From: Acidobacteriaceae bacterium
GTDB taxonomy: Bacteria; Acidobacteriota; Terriglobia; Terriglobales; Acidobacteriaceae
NCBI GenBank assembly: GCA_003134815.1
Contig: PLCO01000053.1
Location: 25,214-89,213 of the forward strand
Direction: 5' to 3'
Length of the DNA stretch: 64,000 nt
The notes beneath the pieces were generated by a model, which saw nothing but the letters and a program-made list of their open reading frames with translations, ran no database searches and was not told where the DNA came from. This document shows, in pieces, positions 28,528 through 37,153 of the stretch. Positions within the stretch are counted from its first letter, which is position 1; the number at the start of each line of letters is the position of its first letter. A program made the position numbers and the translations under genes.

Positions 28528-30378
28528 ATGCTTTCGCCAAGTCCTCGAGCCCTCACGCCAAACCATTCTATAGTCCAGTCGCGGCGCCGGATCATCTCAC
28601 TCCTTCGCTTCGCGCCCGCGGTAACTTTCCTTCTGCCGTTTGGCTTCCAGCCCACAATTCGCGCTCAGCAGCCGGTCTCTGTCGTTCTCGACGCCATGAC
28701 CTCTGAACTCCATCGCGCCTTCACCACGCTGGGCAAGTCCGCGGGCCCCTCGTCGTCTTCCGCGTCGCCGTCCAACGTTGGTGTCGCGACGACCGCCGCT
28801 CCCGCAAGTGACAAGCAGTTGCCGCCCTACTTCCTCAGCTACATGGTTCGCGACGCAAGCTACGTCTCCATTCGCGCCCTCTACGGTGCACTCGCAGGCA
28901 ACTCGGCAGGTCGCACGCGCTCGGCCGATGTTCAGGTGCGCGTCGGCGATCCCAAACTTGACAACACGCACGGCACGCATCGCGGCTCGGCCGTCAACAG
29001 CCTCCAGCTTCCGCTCGGCGACGACCGCGAGGCTCTGGCGCGATCGCTTTGGCTGGCCACCAACACGGGCTATGGCAACGCTCTGGACAGCTACCTTCGC
29101 GTCCAGACTGAAGCAGAGGTCCGCGCGAGGGAAGAGGACACTTCTCCCGATTTCAGCCAGCAACCTCAGCAGAAGCACATCGGCGCCGTCGCTCCGCCCA
29201 TCGTCATCGACCGTACGTCATGGGAGCAGCGGGTGAGGGAACTGTCCCGCATCTTCCGCGATTACCCTGACGTGTACGAGAACATGGTCGTGCTCAGCGT
29301 GCAGAACGAGACCGATTACTTCGCCTCCTCCGAGGGATCGCAAGTCGTCACGCCTCATCTGCAGGCGCGCCTGGTCGCCGTCGCCGTCACCCGCGCCGAC
29401 GATGGCATGGACCTCTTCCGCGAGCAGACATTCGAAGCTGAAACGGTTGACGGCCTTCCCAAACAGGCTGACCTCGAAGCCGCCATGCGCAATCTTGGCA
29501 AAAGTCTCGAAGCACTGCGCAAGGCTCCGGTCACTGAGCCATTCGACGGCCCCGCCATTCTCTCCGGCCGCGCCGCCGCCGTCTTCTTCCACGAAGTCCT
29601 CGGCCATCGCCTCGAGGGCCAGCGCCAGCGCGGCGAAGAAGAGGGCCAGACCTTCACCAAAGACGTTGGCAAACCAATTCTTCCTGACTTTCTCTCTGTC
29701 GTCGACGATCCCACGGTCACAGCTTTCGGCAGCACCTGGCTCAGCGGCAGCTACCAGTACGACGATGAAGGCCAGAAAGCCGAGCCCGTCGACCTTATTC
29801 AAGACGGCGTTCTCAAAACATTCCTCATGTCGCGCTTGCCCATCGCCAGCTTCGGCGCCTCCAACGGCCATGGCCGCGCGGAATCCGGCCATGTGCCCAC
29901 CGGCCGCCAAGGGAACCTGATCGTCACATCAACCAAAAGCGTCTCCGACTCCGCGCTGCGACAGCAGCTCATTGACGAAGCCAAAAAGCAGGGCAAGCCA
30001 TACGGCCTCTACTTTGAGGACATCTCTTCGGGTTTTGCGGTCACTCAGCGGAGCTCACCGCAGGCCTTCCAGGTCATTCCCCTCGTCGTCTGGCGCGTCT
30101 ATGTCGACGGCCGGCCTGACGAACTCGTCCGCGGTGTCGGCATCGTCGGTACGCCGCTCGCCGCCATGAAAAGCATCATCGCAACCGGCGACAAGAGCGA
30201 AGTCTTCAACGGCGAGTGCGGCGCGGAGTCGGGCACCATCCCCGTCAGCGCTGTCGCTCCCGCCATGCTCCTCAGCACCATTGAAACGCAGCGCCAACCG
30301 CAAGGTACAGCGCGCCCGCCCATCCTGCCCATCCCCGGCGCGGACACTCAACCGCCCGCGACCAAGGAGGCCCAATGA
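28528..30378 (+). CDS. Exported TldD/PmbA-family metallopeptidase (TldD-like, HExxxH)
   Basis: A 616-residue protein with a signal peptide around residues 20-46, ending near 'IRAQQP'. The TldD zinc motif 'HEVLGHRLEGQ' lies in the middle, with the usual downstream stretch 'RAESGHVPTGRQGNLIV' and C-terminal 'ECGAESGTIPVSAVAP'. Cytoplasmic TldD/TldE process peptides such as microcin B17 and the CcdA antitoxin; an exported form would work in the periplasm on unknown peptides. It is followed with ATGA overlap by a second family member lacking the zinc motif, as in TldD-TldE heterodimers. A Ser/Gln/Gly-rich stretch (about 70-90) follows the signal region. The start is not supported by a strong ribosome binding site. 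Confidence 0.87.
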   Translation: MLSPSPRALTPNHSIVQSRRRIISLLRFAPAVTFLLPFGFQPTIRAQQPVSVVLDAMTSELHRAFTTLGKSAGPSSSSASPSNVGVATTAAPASDKQLPPYFLSYMVRDASYVSIRALYGALAGNSAGRTRSADVQVRVGDPKLDNTHGTHRGSAVNSLQLPLGDDREALARSLWLATNTGYGNALDSYLRVQTEAEVRAREEDTSPDFSQQPQQKHIGAVAPPIVIDRTSWEQRVRELSRIFRDYPDVYENMVVLSVQNETDYFASSEGSQVVTPHLQARLVAVAVTRADDGMDLFREQTFEAETVDGLPKQADLEAAMRNLGKSLEALRKAPVTEPFDGPAILSGRAAAVFFHEVLGHRLEGQRQRGEEEGQTFTKDVGKPILPDFLSVVDDPTVTAFGSTWLSGSYQYDDEGQKAEPVDLIQDGVLKTFLMSRLPIASFGASNGHGRAESGHVPTGRQGNLIVTSTKSVSDSALRQQLIDEAKKQGKPYGLYFEDISSGFAVTQRSSPQAFQVIPLVVWRVYVDGRPDELVRGVGIVGTPLAAMKSIIATGDKSEVFNGECGAESGTIPVSAVAPAMLLSTIETQRQPQGTARPPILPIPGADTQPPATKEAQ

Positions 30379-32039
30379 ACCCGCGACGCTTGTGCGCTAT
30401 GGTCGCCTGTACCGGACTTCTCGTTTTATTCGTCTGCATGTCACGACTCCCGGCTCAGCCCACCCGCGCCGACGCCGAAAAAGATCCCGTCCTCAAAGCC
30501 ATGCTCGCTGAACTCGATCGCAGCATGAGCCAGCTCCAGTTGCAGGGCTTTGCCAAGCCCTTCTTCATCCAGTACCGCATTGAAGACGTCAACGACTTCC
30601 AGACCACCGCCGAATTCGGCTCAAGCGAAGGCTCTGACCACGCTCACCAGCGCGTCGTGCGCGTCACTGTCCGCGTCGGCGACTACAAAACCGACAGCTC
30701 CGGCGTGCGCGGCGATGGCTCGCTCCAAGTGACCGCACTCGACGACGACCTCATCGCCCTGCGCTCTTCGCTCTGGACCGCCACCGACACGGCCTACAAA
30801 AATGCTCTCTCCGCCTATGCGCAAAAGCAGGCGGAGCTGAAGCAGGTGCAAACCCCGCCGCAGGCCGACGACTTCAGCCAGGAGAAGCCCATCGTCTCGC
30901 TTGGCCCACCCATCGCCCTTCACGTCGACGAGAACTCCTGGGCCGATCGCGTCGCCCGCGTCAGTGGCCTCTACCGCACCGATGCCTCAGTAACCGCCAG
31001 CGAGCGCGACATCGAGTACTCCAACGCCAGTTTTCGCGCTCGCGCTATCACCACCCGGCTCGTCACCAGCGAAGGAACCATCGTTCGCAAGTCCGCAGTC
31101 GACTATCAGGAATCCTTTGCCGCCGGCGCGCAGGCCCCGGACGGCATGCGCCTCGACCGCTCTTACGGATCGTCCGGAACCTCGCCTGCCGACCTCGACT
31201 CAGAGACCGTATTCAATCAGCACGCGGTCGCGGAGCTTGCTTCGCTCGCAGAGCTTCGCAAGGCTCCCCTTGTCGAAGAGGAGTACCACGGCCCGCTCCT
31301 CTTCTCGGCCGACGCAGCTGCCGACACACTGCACAGCCTCCTCGCCGCGGCGGTCACAGCCACGCGCCCTGCTCTTGGCACTGAAGCTCGCACCAACGGC
31401 GCGTTCGCTTCCAGCTACCACGCGCGCGTACTGCCTGACTTCATGAACGTCGTCGACGATCCCAGCTTGACCACATTCAACGGGAAAAGCCTCCTCGGCG
31501 CCGATGCCGTCGACGACGAGGGCGTCGCCGCGCAGCCCGTCAAGCTCGTCAATGCCGGCCGCCTCGACAATTACCTCATGGGCCGCCAGCCCGTCCGCGA
31601 CTTCCCGCAATCGAACGGCCACGGCCGCGCCGGAATCACCGGCCCGCCGCACCCCATGATCGGCGTCCTCAAAATCTCCGCCGACAATGGCCTCTCAACC
31701 GATGATCTCAACAAGAAGCTCCTCGACATGGCAAAGGATCGCGGCCTTGCCAGCGTTTATTTCGTGCAGACAATGGGCCCCGACCGCTCTCCTCGCCTGC
31801 TCTACCGCGTCAGCCCCGACGGCAAGCGCGAGCTGGTGCGCGGCGCAGAGATCGACGACGTCGACGATCGTGCACTTCGCTCCAGCATTGACGCTGCCGG
31901 CAACGATCTCTGGGTCGCCAACTACTTCGCGGATCCCCCCACCACTGTTCTCGCGCCCGCGCTGCTCTTTGACGATGCCACCGTCCGCCGCGCCAACGCC
32001 AAAAACGACAAGCTGCCCTTCTATCCGCCTCCTGAATAA
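30375..32039 (+). CDS. Exported TldD/PmbA-family protein lacking the zinc motif (TldE-like partner)
   Basis: A 554-residue homologue of the preceding protein with a signal peptide (about 1-27). The same architecture runs through: 'VLPDFMNVVDDPSLTTFNG', 'GRLDNYLMGRQPV' and 'SNGHGRAGITGPPHP'. Where TldD has HExxxH, this chain has 'LLFSADAAADTLHSLLA', so the zinc ligands are gone, as in TldE/PmbA. Start ATG overlaps the upstream stop (ATGA), giving tight co-expression. The pair probably forms one heterodimeric peptidase in the envelope. The substrate is unknown; no precursor peptide gene is evident nearby. Confidence 0.86.
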   Translation: MNPRRLCAMVACTGLLVLFVCMSRLPAQPTRADAEKDPVLKAMLAELDRSMSQLQLQGFAKPFFIQYRIEDVNDFQTTAEFGSSEGSDHAHQRVVRVTVRVGDYKTDSSGVRGDGSLQVTALDDDLIALRSSLWTATDTAYKNALSAYAQKQAELKQVQTPPQADDFSQEKPIVSLGPPIALHVDENSWADRVARVSGLYRTDASVTASERDIEYSNASFRARAITTRLVTSEGTIVRKSAVDYQESFAAGAQAPDGMRLDRSYGSSGTSPADLDSETVFNQHAVAELASLAELRKAPLVEEEYHGPLLFSADAAADTLHSLLAAAVTATRPALGTEARTNGAFASSYHARVLPDFMNVVDDPSLTTFNGKSLLGADAVDDEGVAAQPVKLVNAGRLDNYLMGRQPVRDFPQSNGHGRAGITGPPHPMIGVLKISADNGLSTDDLNKKLLDMAKDRGLASVYFVQTMGPDRSPRLLYRVSPDGKRELVRGAEIDDVDDRALRSSIDAAGNDLWVANYFADPPTTVLAPALLFDDATVRRANAKNDKLPFYPPPE

Positions 32040-32103
32040 AGCGGAACCGGAGTCGGCGTATCCTGAAAGCACTGACTTCAAGTCGACGCGACCATCCCGG
32101 GGT

Positions 32104-32131
32104 CCCCAACGACGGACATTTGTCGTTGGGG
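32104..32131. repeat. Palindromic repeat (GGGGTCCCC family) in the tldE-like / sod gap
   Basis: CCCCAACGAC (32104-32113) and GTCGTTGGGG (32122-32131) form a perfect 10-bp stem with an 8-base loop, flanked by GGGGT and GTGGGAGCA. The three units at 61455-61580 have the same layout, so this is a dispersed element. It lies 65 bases after the TldE-like stop and may also end transcription. The rest of the 379-base gap (32040-32418) holds AT-richer DNA near 32340-32400 that probably contains the sod promoter; a TACAAT at 32390-32395 is a possible -10 box. Confidence 0.7.
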
Positions 32132-32418
32132 TGGGAGCATCAGGGAGCGGCGACCCGACTCAAAACTCAATAGGACACGGTTACTCCGGTTCCGCTCTAG
32201 CGCTATATTTCGTTATTGGGCCGGCTCGACAACGCTGGCTCGCAACCGTCCATTTCCTCCCCATGCATCTCACTCTGTGAACTTTCACGCACCCCGGCCG
32301 CCCGTTTCCGCATCCATCTGATAGGTGTCTTTCTCGCCCGGCAGTTGAATTTAATCAACACACAATTCATCCGGGCCAAACCCACAAAGTACAATCCGAA
32401 CGAAGGAGATTTTCCCCT

Positions 32419-33042
32419 ATGGCATACGAATTACCACCGCTCCCCTACGAATACTCAGCGCTTGAGCCGTTCATCGACATTGAAACCATGAAGCTCCACC
32501 ACGACAAGCACCACCAGGCCTACATCACCAATGTGAATGCCGCGCTGGTCAATCACCCCACGCTCGCCGCCAAATCTGTCGACGACCTCATCAGCGATCT
32601 CAACGCGGTCCCTGAAGATATTCGCGGCGTCGTTCGCAACAACGGCGGAGGCCACTCCAACCACTCCATGTTCTGGACCATCATGGGTCCCGCGAACGTG
32701 GCCGGCAACGGCGGCAGCCCTTCCGGCGAAATCGCCAAGCAGATCACCGCCGATTTCGGCGACTTCGAGGCTTTCAAGAAGACCTTCAACGAGACCACGG
32801 CCAAGCAATTCGGCTCCGGCTGGGGATGGCTCGTCTTCACCGGCGGCAAGCTCAAAGTCATCACCAGCGCGAATCAGGATTCGCCGCTTTCGCAAGGTCT
32901 TTATCCGATCCTCGGCAACGACGTCTGGGAGCACGCGTATTACCTCAAATACCAGAACAAGCGTCCCGATTACCTCGCGGCCTGGTGGAACGTCGTCAAT
33001 TGGGCTGAAGTCAACAAGCGCTTCGCCAAAGCCAAGGGATGA
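32419..33042 (+). CDS. Superoxide dismutase, Fe/Mn family
   Basis: A 207-residue cytoplasmic enzyme turning superoxide into peroxide and oxygen. Metal ligands are in place: His27 in '[13 protein letters not shown]', His in '[11 protein letters not shown]', and Asp/His in '[19 protein letters not shown]'. 'GSGWGWLV' and 'ANQDSPL' are normal for the family. The Gly-Gly-Gly-His and 'QDSPL' patterns favour the Mn or cambialistic type, but metal use cannot be settled by eye. AAGGAGA lies nine bases before the ATG. No signal peptide. Confidence 0.96.
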   Translation: MAYELPPLPYEYSALEPFIDIETMKLHHDKHHQAYITNVNAALVNHPTLAAKSVDDLISDLNAVPEDIRGVVRNNGGGHSNHSMFWTIMGPANVAGNGGSPSGEIAKQITADFGDFEAFKKTFNETTAKQFGSGWGWLVFTGGKLKVITSANQDSPLSQGLYPILGNDVWEHAYYLKYQNKRPDYLAAWWNVVNWAEVNKRFAKAKG

Positions 33043-33052
33043 ACCGAGCAAT

Positions 33053-33158
33053 CAGCTTCTAGCTCCTGGCTTCTAGCCTTCAGCCCTTCCGCGTTTCGTT
33101 GACGCGCTGAGTTCTCGCACAACGAGCTAGTAGCTAATGGCTAGCAGCTGGAAGCTGT
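33053..33158. repeat. Inverted pair of AGCT-rich short repeats between sod and zwf
   Basis: CAGCTTCTAGCTCCTGG (from 33053) and its rough complement in GGCTAGCAGCTGGAAGCTG (33139-33157) form an inverted pair that could fold back. The unit AGCTAGAAGCTGGAAGCT recurs at 37098-37126 and 48911-48940, always between genes. The ATG at 33137 lies inside this repeat and is not taken as the zwf start. Confidence 0.6.
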
Positions 33159-33187
33159 TTTTTCCCAAGCCGGAGGTTTTTTCGCAC

Positions 33188-34750
33188 ATGGCCACCATGC
33201 AAATGACAGTGCGCCCCGAGGATCTCTCCCAACTCCGCAAGGGCGCTGAGCGCATCCCCGACCCGGGCATTCTCGTCATCTTTGGCGCCTCCGGCGACCT
33301 CACCAAGCGCAAGCTTCTGCCTGCGCTCTTTCATCTTTGGCAATCGAACCTTTTGCCGCAAAAGTTTGCCATCGTCGGTGTCGCGCGCCGCCCGCTCGGC
33401 GACGAATTCGCCGCCGACATGCGCTCCGGCATTATCGAGTTTGGCGGCGTCGACGCCAAAGATCCAAAGCTCGACGATTTCGTCGCCAAAATCGGCTACT
33501 TTCCCCTCAACTTCGACGATCCGGCCAGCTATGCAGGTCTAAAAACCGAGCTCGATCGCATCGCCACGGAGAAGGGAATCGGCCCCGATCGCCTCTTCTA
33601 TCTCGCCACGGCGCCGGAGTTTTTTACCGGCATCATTGAGAATCTCGGCGCGCAAGGCATGGCCCACCCCGAAAAAGGCCGCGTCGCCATCGTCATTGAA
33701 AAGCCCTTCGGCCACGACCTCGATTCTGCCGGCCAACTCAACCATCAGGTCAATGCCGTCTTCCAGGAGAACCAGGTCTTCCGCATTGATCACTACCTCG
33801 GCAAGGAGACCGTCCAGAATCTGCTCGTCTTCCGTTTCGCCAACGGCATATTTGAGCCAATCTGGAAACGCAATTACATTGACCACGTCCAGATCACCGT
33901 GGCTGAAACGCTCGGCGTCGAAGGCCGCGGGCCTTTTTACGAAAAAGCCGGCGCTCTGCGCGACGTCGTCCAGAACCACATGATGGAGCTGCTCTCGCTC
34001 GTCGCCCTCGAGCCGCCATCCAGCTTTGAAGCCGAAAGCGTGCGCCGCGAGAAACTCAAGGTCTGGCAGGCCATCCCTGCGATTCCCATCCTCAGCACTG
34101 TCCGCGGGCAGTACGGTCCCGGCATCGTCGCCGGCGAGCACGTTGTCGGCTACCGCGATGAAGACCGCGTCAATCCCGACTCCGGCACCGAAACCTATGC
34201 CGCGCTCCGCCTCACCATTGAGAACTGGCGTTGGGCCGGCGTTCCCTTCTATCTCCGCGCCGGCAAGCGCATGAAGAAGCGCGCCACCGAGATCAGCATC
34301 CAGTTCAAGCAGCCCCCGCTGCTCATCTTCAATCGCATGGCGCTCACCGGCCCGTGCTCCGGTATTCAGCCCAACCTGCTCACCATCCGCATCCAGCCCG
34401 ACGAAGGCATCTCCCTGCGTTTCGGCGCAAAAGTCCCCACCACACCCGAGATGACCGTCTGCCCCGTCAACATGGATTTCGACTACGAAGCCGCCTTCGG
34501 CAAATCCAGCGCCAACGGCTATGAGCGCCTGCTCCTCGACGCCATGCTCGGCGATCAGACTCTCTTCTCGCACCGCGACGGCGTCGAAACAACCTGGGCG
34601 CTCTACACGCCCATACTTCAGGCCTGGGCCGCCAAAAAGCCGCAAGTGTTTCCCAATTATTTCGCCGGCTCCTGGGGCCCCGAGTGCGCCGACCATCTGC
34701 TCGAAAGCTCCGGCCACCACTGGCGCAACGAGCTCGGCCGCAAAGCATAA
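33188..34750 (+). CDS. zwf: Glucose-6-phosphate 1-dehydrogenase
   Basis: A 520-residue enzyme of the oxidative pentose-phosphate and Entner-Doudoroff pathways, making 6-phosphogluconolactone and NADPH. The nucleotide site is 'LVIFGASGDLTKRKLLPALF'-like (GASGDLT), and the active-site motif 'RIDHYLGKE' with its catalytic His is intact. 'EKPFGHDL' and 'RAGKRM' are also conserved. Full length. Start 33188 has CGGAGG 11 bases upstream. Neighbouring superoxide dismutase suggests both serve oxidative stress, NADPH feeding thioredoxin and peroxide defence, but there is no shared operon evidence beyond the same direction. Confidence 0.95.
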   Translation: MATMQMTVRPEDLSQLRKGAERIPDPGILVIFGASGDLTKRKLLPALFHLWQSNLLPQKFAIVGVARRPLGDEFAADMRSGIIEFGGVDAKDPKLDDFVAKIGYFPLNFDDPASYAGLKTELDRIATEKGIGPDRLFYLATAPEFFTGIIENLGAQGMAHPEKGRVAIVIEKPFGHDLDSAGQLNHQVNAVFQENQVFRIDHYLGKETVQNLLVFRFANGIFEPIWKRNYIDHVQITVAETLGVEGRGPFYEKAGALRDVVQNHMMELLSLVALEPPSSFEAESVRREKLKVWQAIPAIPILSTVRGQYGPGIVAGEHVVGYRDEDRVNPDSGTETYAALRLTIENWRWAGVPFYLRAGKRMKKRATEISIQFKQPPLLIFNRMALTGPCSGIQPNLLTIRIQPDEGISLRFGAKVPTTPEMTVCPVNMDFDYEAAFGKSSANGYERLLLDAMLGDQTLFSHRDGVETTWALYTPILQAWAAKKPQVFPNYFAGSWGPECADHLLESSGHHWRNELGRKA

Positions 34751-34810
34751 GGACGAGTCAACGGGCCATAAAAGGCATTTCGGAGCACTTCCCCGTCTAG
34801 CTCCGCTAAC

Positions 34811-34833
34811 TCCGCCAACCCCGCTAACTCCGC
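34811..34833. repeat. Direct repeat copy 1 flanking the methyltransferase gene
   Basis: A 23-base sequence beginning TCCGCCAACCCCGC is identical to 35611-35633 and in the same orientation. The copy overlaps the last ten bases of the methyltransferase gene. Related 'CTAACTCCGC' units extend it on both sides, a locally slipped repeat. Confidence 0.85.
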
Positions 34834-35543
34834 TTCACCCCTTCCAGAGTCAGCGTCTCCAGCCGCAGGAACCCCGGCGGACGCCGGCTCTCATTCTCGA
34901 TGTTCCGGAATGCCGGCGAACGGCTCTCGTTCAACGCGCACCGCTCAATCTCCGCGAAACCGGCCTCTTCGAGCGCGATCTTCAACGCCTTTTCGTCGTA
35001 GATGAAAAGGTGTCCCCACTCGCGCACGAACCGGTTGATCACATGCGTATCCAAAGCCTTCAATCCCAGGTCTTCGGCCGTCCGCCGAATATATTCCATT
35101 TGCAACGGCGACTTGTCGGTTCGGTAAAGCTCCATGAGGAACTTCAAATCCGGAGTCGAAATTCTGATCCTGCCGCCGGCCTTCATGATTCGGAAACATT
35201 CGCGCAACATGTGCTCGGCGTGGGCATATGTAACGTGCTCAATCATGTGCTCGCTGAAAATGAAATCGAACACTCCATCGGGCAGCGGGAACCTCGCCGT
35301 TGCGTCCAGGTAAACCACTTCCTCGCTCAGCGGATCGAAGTCCACGTTGAGCCATCCTGCAAGAACATTTTCGCCGCACCCCAGATTCAGCTTCTTCTCG
35401 CCCGCGCCTGAAACGTATTTGTCCATTCGCCGCTGGTCTTTCCCGCTCACGCGGCGGCCAAGCGAGCGCAAATCTCGCTTGAGGTTGTACCTCACCAACC
35501 CAAATCCCATTCGCTTCAGGTACGGTTCCCGCTCACCAGCCAT
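34824..35543 (-). CDS. Class I SAM-dependent methyltransferase
   Basis: A 239-residue protein with a Rossmann methyltransferase core: motif I 'KLNLGCGENVLAGWLNVD' (about 50-67), the acidic residue after strand 2, then 'FDFIFSEHMIEHV' (motif for the SAM adenine side) and 'LRECFRIMKAGGRIRISTP'. This set is common in methyltransferases found near glycan or polysaccharide genes and often labelled methyltransferase type 11. The acceptor is unknown. The N-terminal ~45 residues are basic. It stands alone between two copies of a 23-bp direct repeat. Confidence 0.85.
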   Translation of the reverse strand: MAGEREPYLKRMGFGLVRYNLKRDLRSLGRRVSGKDQRRMDKYVSGAGEKKLNLGCGENVLAGWLNVDFDPLSEEVVYLDATARFPLPDGVFDFIFSEHMIEHVTYAHAEHMLRECFRIMKAGGRIRISTPDLKFLMELYRTDKSPLQMEYIRRTAEDLGLKALDTHVINRFVREWGHLFIYDEKALKIALEEAGFAEIERCALNESRSPAFRNIENESRRPPGFLRLETLTLEGVKRS

Positions 35544-35610
35544 TCCTCAATTCCTCTCGACCCGTCTTTCGTGTTCCGCCCGACCTACCAATTCCGCCAG
35601 CATCGCCATC

Positions 35611-35633
35611 TCCGCCAACCCCGCTAACTCCGC
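35611..35633. repeat. Direct repeat copy 2 flanking the methyltransferase gene
   Basis: Identical to 34811-34833 over 23 bases, 800 bp away, upstream of the methyltransferase and just beyond the RNase HI stop. Further degenerate copies ('CGCCAACCCC', 'CTACTCCC') continue to about 35660. Confidence 0.85.
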
Positions 35634-35641
35634 CAACCCCC

Positions 35642-36109
35642 CTACTCCCCACTCCCTACTCCCTGTCCTTTATCCATCGCCTCATTCGCCAGCCGGTCGG
35701 CTTCCTTGTTTCCGCCGCGCAGCGTATGCCTCATGTCGAACCCCTTTAGCTTGAGCGCGAGCCGTTGCGCCTCTTCCCACAGCGGCCGAAGCCCTGGGCT
35801 TTTAACCTTGTACCGGCCCTTCATCTGGCGCACCATCAGCTCTGAGTCTGAAACCACTCGCAGCCGTCTCGCCCCATTTGCTAAGGCCCAATCCAGCACT
35901 GCTAGCAATCCCTTGTACTCAGCAAAATTATTGGTCTGGCGGCCCAGGTACTCGCTCAGCCGCGCGACCACCTGTCCCTCAGGGTCCTCGACCACCGCCC
36001 CGTACCCCGCTGGCCCCGGATTGCCTCGCGATCCCCCATCGCAGTGCGCGACATGCCACCCGCCTGCCCCATCCCCAGTGGCCTCGTGCTCAAAAAGATT
36101 TCCAGTCAT
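35642..36109 (-). CDS. rnhA: Ribonuclease HI
   Basis: A 155-residue RNase H that cuts RNA in RNA-DNA hybrids. The four acidic metal ligands are present: Asp24 in 'CDGGSRGNPGPAG', Glu64 in 'NFAEYKGL', Asp88 in 'VVSDSELMVRQM' and Asp138 in 'NKEADRLANEAM'. The 'GGSRGNPGPAGYG' signature and the lack of the E. coli basic handle place it with the shorter archaeal/Bacillus YpdQ/RnhC-like HI enzymes. ATG 36109 is preferred over an in-frame upstream ATG at 36214, which would add 35 low-complexity residues and cut into the divergent promoter region. Confidence 0.9.
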   Translation of the reverse strand: MTGNLFEHEATGDGAGGWHVAHCDGGSRGNPGPAGYGAVVEDPEGQVVARLSEYLGRQTNNFAEYKGLLAVLDWALANGARRLRVVSDSELMVRQMKGRYKVKSPGLRPLWEEAQRLALKLKGFDMRHTLRGGNKEADRLANEAMDKGQGVGSGE

Positions 36110-36265
36110 CGCTTTCCAGTGTATCGGGGCCTGCCGGCCCAATTTGGCCCTTCCACCGGCAAATCCCCAACGGGCCTGGCTCCGCACCGGCAACCTGCTT
36201 ACAATTACTCCCATTCCACGTCTACCCCCTCAGCACTGTCTGCATCTTCCGCGACCGGAGAAGCG

Positions 36266-37024
36266 ATGGCTACAGACGCAATCAGAGTTTCCATGAACCC
36301 TTCGATGAGTCTCGCCCAAGCGGCAGCCACTTTAGCCTGGCCGGTAGCCGGGGGGGTACAATCCTCTCCAGACGTGGCTGCTTCCAGAGCAATGAGCGGA
36401 GCAAGGCGGCAGAACCCTGGCCAGAACGACGCGAGCCGGGCACAAAGCCGCGCCCTTGAGATGGACCTCATCCGCGAGGCCCAGGCTGGCTCCGGAGTTG
36501 CGTTCGACACCCTCGTCCGCCAGTATGAACACCAGGTTCTTCGCCTGGCCCTCCATCTCACCGGTTCCGAGCACGACGCAGAAGACATCTACCAGGAAGC
36601 ATTCCTCAAAGCCTACCGGTACATTGGGAACTTCCGCTTTGAATGCTCTTTTTACACTTGGATCTACCGCATCGTCACCAACCTTTGCCTGGACCAGTTG
36701 CGCCGCCGCAAGACTCGCCGCGAGGACCACGCTGTTGTGGTCGACCGCAGCGGCGACGAGATCGACATTCTGGCCTCCGTCTCTGACAACCGCTCGTTTT
36801 CCAATCCCGCCCGCGAGCTCGATCGCAAGCTGCTGGGCGCAAAGATTCAGGCGGCGCTGGGCAAGCTCACGCCGCGCGAGCGCATGGTCTTTGAGTTGAA
36901 GCACTACCAGGGCCTTCGCCTGCGCACCATCGGCGAAATGTTGAACACCACGGAAGAGACCGCCAAGAACACCCTCTTCCGCGCAACCAAAAAGCTGCGC
37001 GCACAACTGGCGGAGTTGAGATGA
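36266..37024 (+). CDS. ECF-type RNA polymerase sigma factor (sigma-70 family)
   Basis: About 252 residues. A poorly conserved N-terminal tail of ~65 residues is followed by sigma region 2 ('FDTLVRQYEHQVLRLALHLTGSEHDAEDIYQEAF' area and 'FYTWIYRIVTNLCLDQLRR'), a linker, and region 4 ('LTPRERMVFELKHYQGLRLRTIGEML' and 'ETAKNTLFRATKKLR'). The architecture is RpoE/SigW-like. The next gene is a zinc-finger anti-sigma factor, then a PDZ protein, giving a self-contained envelope-response unit. ATG 36266 with GGAGAAGC upstream is chosen; ATG 36461 at the domain edge is possible. Confidence 0.9.
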   Translation: MATDAIRVSMNPSMSLAQAAATLAWPVAGGVQSSPDVAASRAMSGARRQNPGQNDASRAQSRALEMDLIREAQAGSGVAFDTLVRQYEHQVLRLALHLTGSEHDAEDIYQEAFLKAYRYIGNFRFECSFYTWIYRIVTNLCLDQLRRRKTRREDHAVVVDRSGDEIDILASVSDNRSFSNPARELDRKLLGAKIQAALGKLTPRERMVFELKHYQGLRLRTIGEMLNTTEETAKNTLFRATKKLRAQLAELR

Positions 37025-37097
37025 ATCTTGAGCGGCGGATTTTTCTTTAATAGCTGCGAAGTTGTCCATTACTGCACAGCTCGTCGATTCAGCACGA

Positions 37098-37126
37098 TGA
37101 GCTGGAAGCTAGAAGCTGAAAAGCTG
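37098..37126. repeat. AGCT-rich short repeat between sigma and anti-sigma genes
   Basis: GAGCTGGAAGCTAGAAGCTG and the following AAAAGCTG belong to the same family as 33053-33158 and 48911-48940. It lies in the 129-base gap between the sigma factor and its anti-sigma factor, 28 bases before the latter's start. Confidence 0.6.
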
Positions 37127-37153
37127 TACTTCTGAGGCTAAAAGGACGTAACC

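Noticed and set aside
28481..28540. ATG 28540 as the M48 start
   Set aside because: It would overlap the divergent TldD-like start; TTG 28480 has a strong ribosome binding site and gives a good signal segment.
27110..28573. Long open frame antisense to the M48 peptidase gene (about 487 codons)
   Set aside because: Arg/His/Gln-rich shadow of a real gene; the opposite strand has full M48 motifs. Similar long shadows over cysH/TauE (3262-4629), cysN/cysD (5535-6665) and the xylosidase (49251-50537) were dropped for the same reason.
33137..33187. Upstream ATG for zwf
   Set aside because: It lies inside an AGCT-type repeat and the added residues are not conserved; ATG 33188 follows a ribosome binding site.
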